Shown here: piece by piece, positions 35,595-43,825 of the stretch | Numbering within the stretch: position 1 is the stretch's first letter | How the letters are laid out: every line of letters starts with the position of its first letter | Origin: Novosphingobium sp. SG707 | GTDB taxonomy: Bacteria; Pseudomonadota; Alphaproteobacteria; Sphingomonadales; Sphingomonadaceae | Reading direction: 5' to 3' | NCBI RefSeq assembly: GCF_012275515.1 | Contig: NZ_JAAZQL010000006.1 | Coordinates: 186,001-250,000, forward strand | DNA: 64,000 bases | Translations under genes and position numbers: made by a program | The notes under the pieces: generated by a model | Databases searched by the model: none | What the model was told of the DNA's origin: nothing | The model's input: only the letters and a program-made list of their open reading frames with translations

Positions 35595-37897
35595 AGGCCC
35601 CCGATTACGCCGGAGAGGCGGCGGCAGGCGCGCATCTGCCTTATTCGCATATGGTCGATGATGCCACGCTGGCGCTGCGCGACGGGGCGCTGATGCAGGT
35701 GATCCGCATCGACGGGCTGATGTTTGAAACCGCCGATGGCGATACGCTGAACTATCGCAAGGACATGCGTGAGGCGATGCTGCGGGCGATCGGCTCCTCG
35801 CGCTTTGCTCTCTATCACCATATCCTGCGTCGCCGGGTGGAGCCTGAGCTGGGGGGCGCTTTCCCTGATGCCTTCAGCGCGGGGCTGGACGAGGCATGGC
35901 GCGAAAGGCTGGCGGCGCGGCGGCTCTATGCCAATGACTTGTTCATCACCGTCATCCGCCGCCCGGCGCGAGTGCGGCGCCTGTGGAGCCGGGCGCAGGG
36001 GGCGGAGATGGCGGGGGAACGTCGCGCGCTGGAGGCGGCGGTGGAACAGGTGCTGGCCGCGCTTGCCCCCTATGGCGCGCGGCGGCTGGGGGCCTATGAC
36101 GCGGGCCATGGCGTGTGCAGCGAGCTCCTCGAATTTCTGGGCGCGTTGTTTCATGGCGATATGGCGCCGATGCTGCTGCCCCATGGCGATGTCGGCCATC
36201 ATCTGCCTCGCGCCCGCGTCTCCTTTGGTCAGGATACGCTGCAAATCGGGCATGGTTTTGGCGCGATGGTTTCGATCAAGGACTATCCGGGGCAGACCAC
36301 GGCGGGGATGCTCGACGATTTGCTGCGCCTGCCCTGTGCGATGAGCATCAGCCAGAGTTTTGCCTTTGTGGACCGGGGGGAGAGCCTTGGTCGGATGAAC
36401 CGCGCGCTGCGCCGGATGCGCGCCGCCGATGATGAGGCGATCAGCCTGCGTGAGGAACTGACGCAGGCCAAGGATGAAGTGGCGGCAGGGCGCGCCGGTT
36501 TTGGCGAACACCACCTGAGCGTGCAGATCATGGGCGAGGATCAGCGCGAGGTCGATGCGGGCGTGGCCGAGGTGCTGGCGGCGCTGGGCGATCTGGGCAT
36601 CGTGGCGGTGCGCGAGGATGTGGGGATGGAACCGGCCTTCTGGGCGCAGTTTCCGGGCAATTTTGCCTATATCACCCGCCGCGCGCTGATCGGATCGGCC
36701 AATTTCGCCGCCTTTGCCAGCGGGCATAATTTCCCGCTGGGCCGCGCGCGGGGCAATCCGTGGGGCGATGCTGTGGCCCTGTTTGAAACCACGGCGGCGG
36801 GGCCTTACCATTTCAACTTTCACGCCGACGGCGATCTGGGCAATTTCACCGTGATCGGCCCCAGCGGTAGCGGCAAGACCGTCATCACCAATTTCCTCCT
36901 TGCACAGGCGCGCCGCTTTGACCCGCGCATCGTGCTGTTTGACAAGGATCGCAGCGGGGAAATCTTCATCCGCGCGATGGGGGGCGCCTATGAGGCAATG
37001 CGGCCCGACCGGCCCTCCGGCCTCAATCCGCTGCGCCTGCCCGATACGGCGGGCAACCGGACGTTTCTGCTCGACTGGCTGGGCTGCCTTGTCGGCGGGC
37101 TGCGCGATGCGGCGGAAATGGAGGTTATGCGGGCGGCGGTGGAGGCCAACTATCTGGCCCCGCCCGAATTGCGGCGGCTGCGCCATTTTGCGGCGCTGCT
37201 GCGCGGGGGGGCGCGGCCCACGCCCGATGATCTGGCGGCGCGGCTGCGGCCATGGTGGGGCGGGGGTGAACATGCCTGGCTGTTTGACAATGAGGGGGCG
37301 GACAGCCTCGATCTGACGCATGATGTGGTCGGGATCGACATGACGCTGGTGCTGGACCATCCGGTGCTGCGCACGCCGTTGATGATGGCGCTGTTTCATT
37401 TGGTGGACGCCAAGCTGGACGGCATGCCCGCGATCATCGTTGTGGATGAAGGATGGAAGGCGCTGGATGATGACATCTTTGCCGGGCGGCTGCGCGACTG
37501 GCTGAAAACCATTCGCAAGCGGGGCGGCATTCTGGGCTTTGTCACGCAAAATGCCGAGGATGCCTTGGCCAGCCGGATCGCGGGGGCGATCGTCGAGCAG
37601 ACGGCGACCCAGATCTTCACCGCCAACCCCAAGGCGCGGGCGGTGGATTATGTCGATGGCTTTGGCCTGACCCTGCATGAGTTCGAACTGGTGCGCGCGA
37701 TGCCCGATGCGGCGCGATGCTTTCTGGTGAAACAGGGCGGGGAGAGTGTGGTCCTGCGCCTTGCGCTCAATGGCGGGGCGCGCTGGCTGACGGTGCTGTC
37801 GGGGCGTGAGGCGCATGTGCGGCGGCTTGATGCCATCCGGGCTGAGGTGGGGGATGATCCGGCCTGCTGGCTGCCGCGCCTGTTGGGGGATGGATGA
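35573..37897 (+). CDS. virB4: T4SS ATPase VirB4
   Basis: VirB4 is the large hexameric ATPase that powers pilus assembly and substrate transfer. The 774-residue protein has the CagE/VirB4 N-terminal domain. A Walker A GPSGSGKT follows at about residues 429-436 and a Walker B-like IIVVDEGWKALDD at about 618-630. RKRGGILGFVTQNAEDAL follows, as in VirB4. It overlaps virB3, and its stop overlaps the virB6 ATG by 4 nt. A 1152-codon frame on the opposite strand across virB4 and virB6 has no coding support. Confidence 0.95.
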   Translation: MQFLSAVKAPDYAGEAAAGAHLPYSHMVDDATLALRDGALMQVIRIDGLMFETADGDTLNYRKDMREAMLRAIGSSRFALYHHILRRRVEPELGGAFPDAFSAGLDEAWRERLAARRLYANDLFITVIRRPARVRRLWSRAQGAEMAGERRALEAAVEQVLAALAPYGARRLGAYDAGHGVCSELLEFLGALFHGDMAPMLLPHGDVGHHLPRARVSFGQDTLQIGHGFGAMVSIKDYPGQTTAGMLDDLLRLPCAMSISQSFAFVDRGESLGRMNRALRRMRAADDEAISLREELTQAKDEVAAGRAGFGEHHLSVQIMGEDQREVDAGVAEVLAALGDLGIVAVREDVGMEPAFWAQFPGNFAYITRRALIGSANFAAFASGHNFPLGRARGNPWGDAVALFETTAAGPYHFNFHADGDLGNFTVIGPSGSGKTVITNFLLAQARRFDPRIVLFDKDRSGEIFIRAMGGAYEAMRPDRPSGLNPLRLPDTAGNRTFLLDWLGCLVGGLRDAAEMEVMRAAVEANYLAPPELRRLRHFAALLRGGARPTPDDLAARLRPWWGGGEHAWLFDNEGADSLDLTHDVVGIDMTLVLDHPVLRTPLMMALFHLVDAKLDGMPAIIVVDEGWKALDDDIFAGRLRDWLKTIRKRGGILGFVTQNAEDALASRIAGAIVEQTATQIFTANPKARAVDYVDGFGLTLHEFELVRAMPDAARCFLVKQGGESVVLRLALNGGARWLTVLSGREAHVRRLDAIRAEVGDDPACWLPRLLGDG

Positions 37898-39042
37898 TGG
37901 CCGATTGCGGAGCGTTCGATCCTTCCGGGCCTTATGTGGGCGGGGTTTTGGCGCTGGCCGATTGCCGGGCGCTGGGGCTGGCGCAGGATGGCTGGCGGGT
38001 GTTGGGCGGCAGCGCGTGGTTAACTGCCGCTTTGACGATTGCCGTGGCGTTGATCGGCTATCGGTTGATGCTGGGGCAGGCGCGCGGGCGCGACGGGCTG
38101 ATGCTGGCGCTGCGCATCGGGGTGGTGCTGGCGCTGACCACGCAATGGCCCGCGTGGGAGGCGGTGGCCTATCGCGTGGGGATCGAGGGGCCGGAGAGCC
38201 TCGCTCTTTCGGTGATCGGCGCGGATGGTGCGCGTTATGGTCTTGCGGCGCGGTTTGATGGAATCGCAGGCGATCTGGACGAGGCCCTGCGCATGGATGC
38301 GGCCCAGACCGCCGAGGACAAGGTGCAACAGGGCGGCCATGTCTTGTCGAGCGAGGCGCGTGGCCAAGTGGCATGGGCCAGTGGCTGGCTGACGGGGGCG
38401 GCGCTGGCGGGGCTGATGGCGCCGCGTTTGGTGATCGCGCTGCTGCTGGGGCTGGGGCCGCTGTTTGTGGGCGCGCTGCTGCTGGTGGGCGCGCAGGGGC
38501 TGTTTGTGGGCTGGGTGCGGGCCGTTGCAGGAGCGATGCTGGCGGCGGTGGCGGGGGCGATGGTGCTCGGGCTGGAACTGGCGGTGATCGGGCCACAGGT
38601 GGCGGGGTTGCTCGGCGCCTTGGGGGGCGATGGGGCCAATGCGATAGCGGGGCGGATCGCCTCGGGGGCGGGGTTGTTTGCGGTTTTGCTGGGGGCGGTG
38701 GCGCTGGGGGTGATGCGGGCGGCCTTTGCGATCCGTTTGCCCGAAGGCGTGAGGCGTGAGGAGCGGGTGGTTTCGTCTCCCTTCTACGCAGCAGTATCAG
38801 CGCAGACGACCGGTTCGTACCGGACCCGGCAGACCAACAGCACCACTCGCGCGCAACATATTGCGCAGGCCGCCATGCGCAGCCTGTGCCGCGAGGAAAT
38901 GCACATTGAACGAAACAGCGAGCGGGCGAACGCCGCATGGGTACCTTTGGGCCAAACGGGCGGCGCGGCAGCGCGGCGGATGGGCCGGATCTCCGGCGCC
39001 GCGCGCCGGCGGGATGCGCGAAACGGGAACGGGGCGGCATGA
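37894..39042 (+). CDS. virB6: T4SS polytopic inner membrane protein VirB6 (with C-terminal tail)
   Basis: VirB6 (TrbL/VirB6 family) forms part of the inner membrane channel. The 382-residue protein has hydrophobic segments at about 40-57, 67-85, 155-210, 213-235 and 258-275, with a hydrophilic loop (about 95-150). After LPEGVRREERVVSSPFY a hydrophilic, Arg/Thr/Ala-rich tail of about 90 residues follows, which is unusual in length but is common on extended VirB6 proteins. It overlaps virB4 and virB8 by 4 nt each. ATGs at 37894 and 37897 are both possible. Confidence 0.88.
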   Translation: MMADCGAFDPSGPYVGGVLALADCRALGLAQDGWRVLGGSAWLTAALTIAVALIGYRLMLGQARGRDGLMLALRIGVVLALTTQWPAWEAVAYRVGIEGPESLALSVIGADGARYGLAARFDGIAGDLDEALRMDAAQTAEDKVQQGGHVLSSEARGQVAWASGWLTGAALAGLMAPRLVIALLLGLGPLFVGALLLVGAQGLFVGWVRAVAGAMLAAVAGAMVLGLELAVIGPQVAGLLGALGGDGANAIAGRIASGAGLFAVLLGAVALGVMRAAFAIRLPEGVRREERVVSSPFYAAVSAQTTGSYRTRQTNSTTRAQHIAQAAMRSLCREEMHIERNSERANAAWVPLGQTGGAAARRMGRISGAARRRDARNGNGAA

Positions 39043-39848
39043 GCGAGGAAACGAGGATCGCCTATTATCAACAGGCCGACAGTTGGGCGCGGCAGCGTGA
39101 TACGGCCTATGCCCGCTCGGCGCGGCGGGCGTGGATCGTGGCGGGCGTCGCGGTGGGCGTGGCGGGGCTGGAGGCGCTGGCCATTATCGCGCTGACTCCG
39201 TTGAAAACCGTGGTGCCCTACACGCTGCTGGTCGACAGCCACACCGGTTTTACCCAGACGCTGGAGGGCATCCATCCCCAGACGGTTCGCCCGGACGCGG
39301 CGCTGACGCAATCGCTGCTGGTGCAATATGTTATCGCGCGCGAAGGCTATGATGCCGCCACGGTCGAGGAGCAGTATCGCAAGGTTGCCCTGTGGTCGGC
39401 CGACGCGGCGCGGCGCGACTATCTGGCGTTGATGCAGGCGGGCAATCCGCAGGGGCCGATCAGCCTCTATGGCCGCGCCAAGGTGGTGCATGTGGGCGTG
39501 GAGAGCGTGACGCCGATGGGCGCCGGTCAGGCGATGGTGCGCTATTGGGCGGAGAGGCCGGAGGGGCGCGATTACTGGGTGGCGCTGGTGCATTACCGCT
39601 TTTCCGGCGCGCCGCAGCGGATGGAGGATCGGATGATCAACCCGCTGGGCTTTCAGGTGACCGCCTATCGCCGGGATCAGGAGGCGCCTCCAGCCGCGCC
39701 TGTCGCCGTGCCCGCCGCGCCGCGCCCCGTGGCCCCAGCGGAAGCCGTGCGAGAGGTTGCGCCTGATGCGCCGCAGCCGCGCCCCTATCCTTTCCGCAAT
39801 CCTCACCGGGCGCCCCAGATCGTGCAGCCGGGCGGAGGAGAGCCATGA
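39039..39848 (+). CDS. virB8: T4SS inner membrane scaffold VirB8
   Basis: VirB8 is a bitopic protein with a periplasmic NTF2-like domain that organises the channel. The 269-residue product starts MSEETRIAYYQQADSWARQRD and has one membrane segment (about 27-48). Its periplasmic domain (about 60-220) has LLVDSHTGFTQTLEG and a conserved region reading FSGAPQRMEDRMINPLGFQV. A Pro/Ala-rich tail follows. The ATG at 39039 overlaps the virB6 stop. The frame is open upstream, but only as a shadow of virB6. It overlaps virB9 by 4 nt. Confidence 0.92.
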   Translation: MSEETRIAYYQQADSWARQRDTAYARSARRAWIVAGVAVGVAGLEALAIIALTPLKTVVPYTLLVDSHTGFTQTLEGIHPQTVRPDAALTQSLLVQYVIAREGYDAATVEEQYRKVALWSADAARRDYLALMQAGNPQGPISLYGRAKVVHVGVESVTPMGAGQAMVRYWAERPEGRDYWVALVHYRFSGAPQRMEDRMINPLGFQVTAYRRDQEAPPAAPVAVPAAPRPVAPAEAVREVAPDAPQPRPYPFRNPHRAPQIVQPGGGEP

Positions 39849-40507
39849 TGCGCCTGCTGCTCGCCCTTGCCCTGATGGGGGGCACGCCCGCCGTAGCCGA
39901 GATCACGCCGCGCGCGGGCGGCGGCGATCCGCATGTGCAGACGGTGGCCTATGATCCGGACGAGGTGGTGGCGCTGCGTGTGGCCAATGGCTTTGCGCTG
40001 ACGGTGCGGTTCGGCGCGGATGAGCGGATAGAGACGGTGACGCTGGGCGATGGCGCGGGATGGGTGGTGCAGACCAACAAGCGGGCCGACAGTCTGATTA
40101 TCAAGCCGGTTGGCTATGCGCCGACGACCAATTTGACGGTGTTGAGCGATGCGCGGGCCTATAATTTCACCCTTTATGGCGCGGCGCCGGGCGAAGGGGT
40201 TCAGCCCTATCTCCTGAGCTTTACCTATCCCGTGCCGGTGGCGGCGGGGCCGGTGGTTGTGGGGCGCTATCGGCTGGGCGGGGATCAGGCGCTCTGGCCG
40301 GTGGAAATTGGCGATGATGGTGCGGTGACGCGGATGCGCTGGGCCGAGGGGGCGGCGATGCCTGCGGTCTATGGCGTGGGAGCAGGGGGGCGGGCGCTGG
40401 TCAATGGCGCGATGCGCGATGGGTTCTATGTGGTCGAGGGGGTCTATGCGCGGCTGACCTTCATCGCGGGCCATGCGCGGGCCGAGGGGCGGAGGATCGT
40501 GCCATGA
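39845..40507 (+). CDS. virB9: T4SS outer core protein VirB9
   Basis: VirB9 forms the outer ring of the core complex with VirB10 and normally VirB7. The 220-residue protein has a signal peptide (about 1-19, ending AVA) and the VirB9/CagX start of DPHVQTVAYDPDEVVALRVANGFALTV. The C-terminal beta-domain includes DGFYVVEGVYARLTFIAG. No VirB7 lipoprotein gene is adjacent and VirB9 lacks a lipobox, so how this core is tethered to the outer membrane is unclear. It overlaps virB10 by 4 nt. Confidence 0.92.
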   Translation: MMRLLLALALMGGTPAVAEITPRAGGGDPHVQTVAYDPDEVVALRVANGFALTVRFGADERIETVTLGDGAGWVVQTNKRADSLIIKPVGYAPTTNLTVLSDARAYNFTLYGAAPGEGVQPYLLSFTYPVPVAAGPVVVGRYRLGGDQALWPVEIGDDGAVTRMRWAEGAAMPAVYGVGAGGRALVNGAMRDGFYVVEGVYARLTFIAGHARAEGRRIVP

Positions 40508-41532
40508 GCGACCACCCGATGACAGGGCGCGATATTCGCCCGAAAGTGGCCCCGCCGCGCGATATGCTGCCCTTTCCGGTGATGCTGGGGGTGGCGGGCG
40601 CGCTGGGGCTGGGCCTGTTCGTCTGGATGCAGGGGCAGAGGAAGGTGCCGCCCGAGCCGCAGGCGCAGGTCATGCTGAGCGTGCCGCCGCCGCTGGTGCT
40701 GCCGGTTGATCGGGCGCCGGTTGTGGTGGCGCATCCGGTGGTGTTGCGTCGGACAGCGCCCTCGCTCCCGCCACCTCCGCCGCCGGTGGCCTATATGCCT
40801 CCTGCGGCGGCTTTTACCTCGCCAGCCTATGCGCCGTCTGCGCCGCCGCGTCCGGCGGCCAATCGCGAATCCGCGCTGGTGATCGACAATACGGCGGGCA
40901 TGGGGGCGGCGGTTCAGGGCGCAAAGCCTGAAGGTTCCGCGCCGGTCGATGACACCGCCCATGCCACTCTGATCCGCAGCCGGGCCAGCACGATCCCGCA
41001 AGGGACGATCATGGCCGCCACGCTGGAAACGCCGCTCAATTCCGACCGGCCCGGCTTGGCCCGTGCCATCATCAGCGCCGATGTGCGCGGGTTTGACGGG
41101 ACGCGCGTGCTGATCCCGCGCGGCAGCCGGTTGATCGGTGAGTTCAAGGCCGACAATAGCCCGGGCAAGCGGCGGGTGATGGTCTTGTGGAACCGCTTGA
41201 TCCGGCCTGATGGGGTGGCGATCCGCATTGCCTCGCCCGCCAGTGATGCGATGGGCGGGGCCGGGATTGCGGGGCGGGTGGATACCCATGCGATCGAAAG
41301 GCTGGGCAGCGCGGTGCTGCAATCGGCGCTGACGCTGGGCGTCAATGTCGCGACGGCGGAGGTCAGTCGGGGCGGCACCTCGGTCTATCTGGGCGGGGCG
41401 GGGCAAAGTCTGGGGCAGCAATTGGTGCCCTCGGTCAATCGCCCCGCCACGGTGAAGGTGAGCGAGGGGGCGGTGATCGCAGTGCTGGTGGCGCATGATC
41501 TCGATTTTGCCGGAACGCCGGGGGTGCGATGA
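40504..41532 (+). CDS. virB10: T4SS core channel protein VirB10
   Basis: VirB10 spans both membranes and gates the channel. The 342-residue protein has a cytoplasmic start and one membrane segment (about 21-37, MLPFPVMLGVAGALGLGLFV). A Pro-rich periplasmic stretch (about 45-115, with PSLPPPPPPVAYMPP) is followed by the TrbI/VirB10 barrel domain (about 155-340), with IPQGTIMAATLETPLNSD, RVLIPRGSRLIGEFKAD and GVAIRIASPASDAMG. It ends soon after VSEGAVIAVLVAHDLDF. It overlaps virB9 and virB11 by 4 nt. Confidence 0.95.
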   Translation: MSDHPMTGRDIRPKVAPPRDMLPFPVMLGVAGALGLGLFVWMQGQRKVPPEPQAQVMLSVPPPLVLPVDRAPVVVAHPVVLRRTAPSLPPPPPPVAYMPPAAAFTSPAYAPSAPPRPAANRESALVIDNTAGMGAAVQGAKPEGSAPVDDTAHATLIRSRASTIPQGTIMAATLETPLNSDRPGLARAIISADVRGFDGTRVLIPRGSRLIGEFKADNSPGKRRVMVLWNRLIRPDGVAIRIASPASDAMGGAGIAGRVDTHAIERLGSAVLQSALTLGVNVATAEVSRGGTSVYLGGAGQSLGQQLVPSVNRPATVKVSEGAVIAVLVAHDLDFAGTPGVR

Positions 41533-42494
41533 TGCTGACGGCATGGCTGGCGCCTTTCGCGCCCTTTCTGGCGCAGGGGGATGTGACCGATATTTTCGTC
41601 AACCGGCCCGGTGAAATCTGGGTGGAGCGGATGGGTGGAGGGATGGAGCGCCATGCCATGCCCGAGGTGGACGAGGTGCGGCTGTGGCTGATCGCGCGGG
41701 GTGTGGCCGGGATCAGCCATCAAGGCATCAGCCGCGAGCATCCGCTGATGGCTGCCACACTGCCCGATGGTGCGCGGGTTCAGGTGGTGGCCCCGCCCGC
41801 CGCGCGCGAAGGGATGGCGATGGCGATCCGCAAGCATGTGGTGGCCGATCTGGGGCTGGACGATCTGGGCGCGCAGGGGATGTTTGACGGAGCGCAGTTT
41901 CGGCAGGGGATGGCGCCGTCTGCGCCTGTACCCGCGCCGGGGGATGGGCAGGGGATGGGCGATTATCTGGCCGCGATGGTGCGCGAACGGCGCAATATCC
42001 TGATTTCGGGGGGGACGTCGAGCGGCAAGACGACGCTGCTCAATGCCCTGATCCGCGAGATCCCGCATGGGGAAAGGTTGGTGACGATCGAGGATACGGC
42101 GGAGCTGAGTGTGCCCCATGCCAATGCGGTGGGCCTGCTGGCGGTGCGCGGCGCGATGGGTGAGGCGCAGGTGGGGGGGGAGGATCTGTTGCAGGCATCG
42201 CTGCGGATGCGGCCCGACCGGATCATGCTGGGCGAGTTGCGGGGGCGGGAAGCCTACAGTTTCCTGCGCGCGGTCAACACCGGTCATCCCGGTTCGATGA
42301 CCACGATCCATGCCGACAGCCCGGAGGGCGCGATCGAGCAATTGGCGCTGATCGTGTTGCAGGCCGGGCTGGGTCTGGGGCGGGGGGATATTGTGGATTA
42401 TGCGCGATCAGTAGTCGATGTGGTGGTGCAGTTGGAGCGGCGCGATGGCGTGCGGCGGGTCAGCCGGATCATCACCACGCGAGGTGCGGCGTGA
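41529..42494 (+). CDS. virB11: T4SS traffic ATPase VirB11
   Basis: VirB11 is a cytoplasmic hexameric ATPase that switches the machine between pilus assembly and substrate transfer. The 321-residue protein has an N-terminal domain with DVTDIFVNRPGEIWVER (about 17-33). The Walker A ISGGTSSGKTTLLNAL is at about 158-173, and an Asp box and LRMRPDRIMLGELRGREAY at about 224-242. The His box NTGHPGSMTTIHADSPEGA follows at about 250-268. It is the last recognisable T4SS gene. Its TGA overlaps the GTG start of the sulfotransferase gene (GTGA). Confidence 0.96.
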   Translation: MMLTAWLAPFAPFLAQGDVTDIFVNRPGEIWVERMGGGMERHAMPEVDEVRLWLIARGVAGISHQGISREHPLMAATLPDGARVQVVAPPAAREGMAMAIRKHVVADLGLDDLGAQGMFDGAQFRQGMAPSAPVPAPGDGQGMGDYLAAMVRERRNILISGGTSSGKTTLLNALIREIPHGERLVTIEDTAELSVPHANAVGLLAVRGAMGEAQVGGEDLLQASLRMRPDRIMLGELRGREAYSFLRAVNTGHPGSMTTIHADSPEGAIEQLALIVLQAGLGLGRGDIVDYARSVVDVVVQLERRDGVRRVSRIITTRGAA

Positions 42495-43222
42495 CGGGTC
42501 GTGTAGGTCTGTTCATTGCGGGAGGGCAGAAATGCGGGACCACCAGCCTGCATGCCTATCTGGCGCAGCATCCCGAAATTTGCGCTGGGCCCAAGGAGTT
42601 GCATTTTTTCGACGATGAAGGCGTCGATTGGGCGCGGCCCGACTATGCCGCCTATGAGGCGCGGTTTGTCGGGCCGGGGATGCGCGTCGATGCCACGCCG
42701 ATCTATGGCTTCTGGCCTGGCGCGATGGAGCGGATTGCGGCCTATAATCCGGCGGCGCGGCTGATTTTTCTGAGGCGCGATCCGGTGGAGCGGGCATGGT
42801 CGCAATGGTGCATGGAATATGCGCGCGCGGATGAGGCCATGCCCTTTGCCTGCGCCATCCGCGAAGAACGCAGCCGGATCGCGGCGGGAGAGGTGGGCTT
42901 GCGCCATCACTCTTATATCGAGCGCAGCGCCTATGGGATGCAGGTGGCACGGGCGATGGCGTTGTTTTCCCGGCGGCAATTGCTGTTCATCGAAAGCGCG
43001 GAACTGGCGCGCGATCATAAGGGCGTGTTGGCGCGCGTGGCGGCTTTTGCCGGGGTGTCGCCGTTTGGCGCGGTGGAGCCTTTGCGGCGTAATGCGCGGG
43101 CCCAGATGGATTATCCGGCCCCGCCGGACGCGGCGGATCGGGCCTATATTATGAAGAGGCTGGCCCATGATCGGGTGTTGTTTGAACGGTTGACCGGGAT
43201 TGGCGGGGCGCGCGCGGTTTGA
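42491..43222 (+). CDS. PAPS-dependent sulfotransferase family protein
   Basis: Sulfotransferases move a sulfuryl group from PAPS to an alcohol or amine. The 243-residue protein has the 5'-phosphosulfate loop GGQKCGTTSLHAYL (about 11-24) and the 3'-phosphate-binding segment LRRDPVERAWSQW (about 94-106). There is also a conserved GMQVARAMALFSRRQLLFIESAELARD block typical of bacterial heparan-type (Sulfotransfer_1/3) enzymes. There is no signal peptide, so it is cytosolic. The GTG start overlaps the virB11 stop, implying translational coupling to the secretion operon. The acceptor is unknown. A sugar, lipid or secreted molecule is possible. Confidence 0.82.
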   Translation: MTGRVGLFIAGGQKCGTTSLHAYLAQHPEICAGPKELHFFDDEGVDWARPDYAAYEARFVGPGMRVDATPIYGFWPGAMERIAAYNPAARLIFLRRDPVERAWSQWCMEYARADEAMPFACAIREERSRIAAGEVGLRHHSYIERSAYGMQVARAMALFSRRQLLFIESAELARDHKGVLARVAAFAGVSPFGAVEPLRRNARAQMDYPAPPDAADRAYIMKRLAHDRVLFERLTGIGGARAV

Positions 43223-43237
43223 TAGGGCTGGCCCGAT

Positions 43238-43825
43238 ATGACCGAGGATACGCCAGCCCAAACCCGCGCACGCCTTTTGCTGGCGGCCGAAACGCTTGTT
43301 GTGGGCGAGGGTGTCCATGCGCTTTCCGTGAGACGGATTGCCGGGGCGGCGGGGGCCAATTCGGCGCTGATACGTTATCATTTTGGCGGCACGGACGGGT
43401 TGCTGCGCGAACTGGCGCTGCGCAATGGGGCGATGATTGCCGATGCTCGAACCGACTGGCTGGCGCGCGGCGAGGGGTTTGAGGCCAGCGTCGATGCGCT
43501 GATCCAGCCCCTATGGGCGCAGGCGGCGATGAGCGGGGATTATCGCGCCATAGTGGTTTTGGACGAGATTTTTTCGCGCGCTGCGCCTGCGCTGCATGAC
43601 GAGATATGGGCGATGTTTGCCGATGGCGTGGCGCAGGTGAAGGCGCGATTGGCCGCCGCACTGCCGGGGGTGGATGAGGCGACGCTGGGCTGGCGGATTC
43701 GGTTTGTGACGGCCGCTGCGCTGGATGTGCCGCCGCGCGATGCAAGGCGCGAGGGGCGTGAGAGCCGGGATGATAGGCTGATGCAGTTTCGCCGCTTTGC
43801 GCTGCACGCCCTGGGGGATTTATGA
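43238..43825 (+). CDS. TetR/AcrR family transcriptional regulator
   Basis: The 195-residue protein has an N-terminal TetR helix-turn-helix (about 9-55) with ARLLLAAETLVVGEGVHALSV and a recognition helix around ANSALIRYHFGG. A helical ligand-binding domain follows, with a TetR_C-like segment (VDALIQPLWAQA). It starts 15 nt after the sulfotransferase stop and its TGA overlaps the aminotransferase ATG. It may control its own operon or the secretion cluster. No operator could be assigned. Confidence 0.88.
   Translation: MTEDTPAQTRARLLLAAETLVVGEGVHALSVRRIAGAAGANSALIRYHFGGTDGLLRELALRNGAMIADARTDWLARGEGFEASVDALIQPLWAQAAMSGDYRAIVVLDEIFSRAAPALHDEIWAMFADGVAQVKARLAAALPGVDEATLGWRIRFVTAAALDVPPRDARREGRESRDDRLMQFRRFALHALGDL

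Noticed and set aside
35582..39040. Minus-strand open frame of 1152 codons across virB4 and virB6
   Set aside because: It is antisense to two clearly identified genes and is Pro/Arg-rich from GC bias. It has no recognisable domain. Long antisense frames are expected at this GC content.
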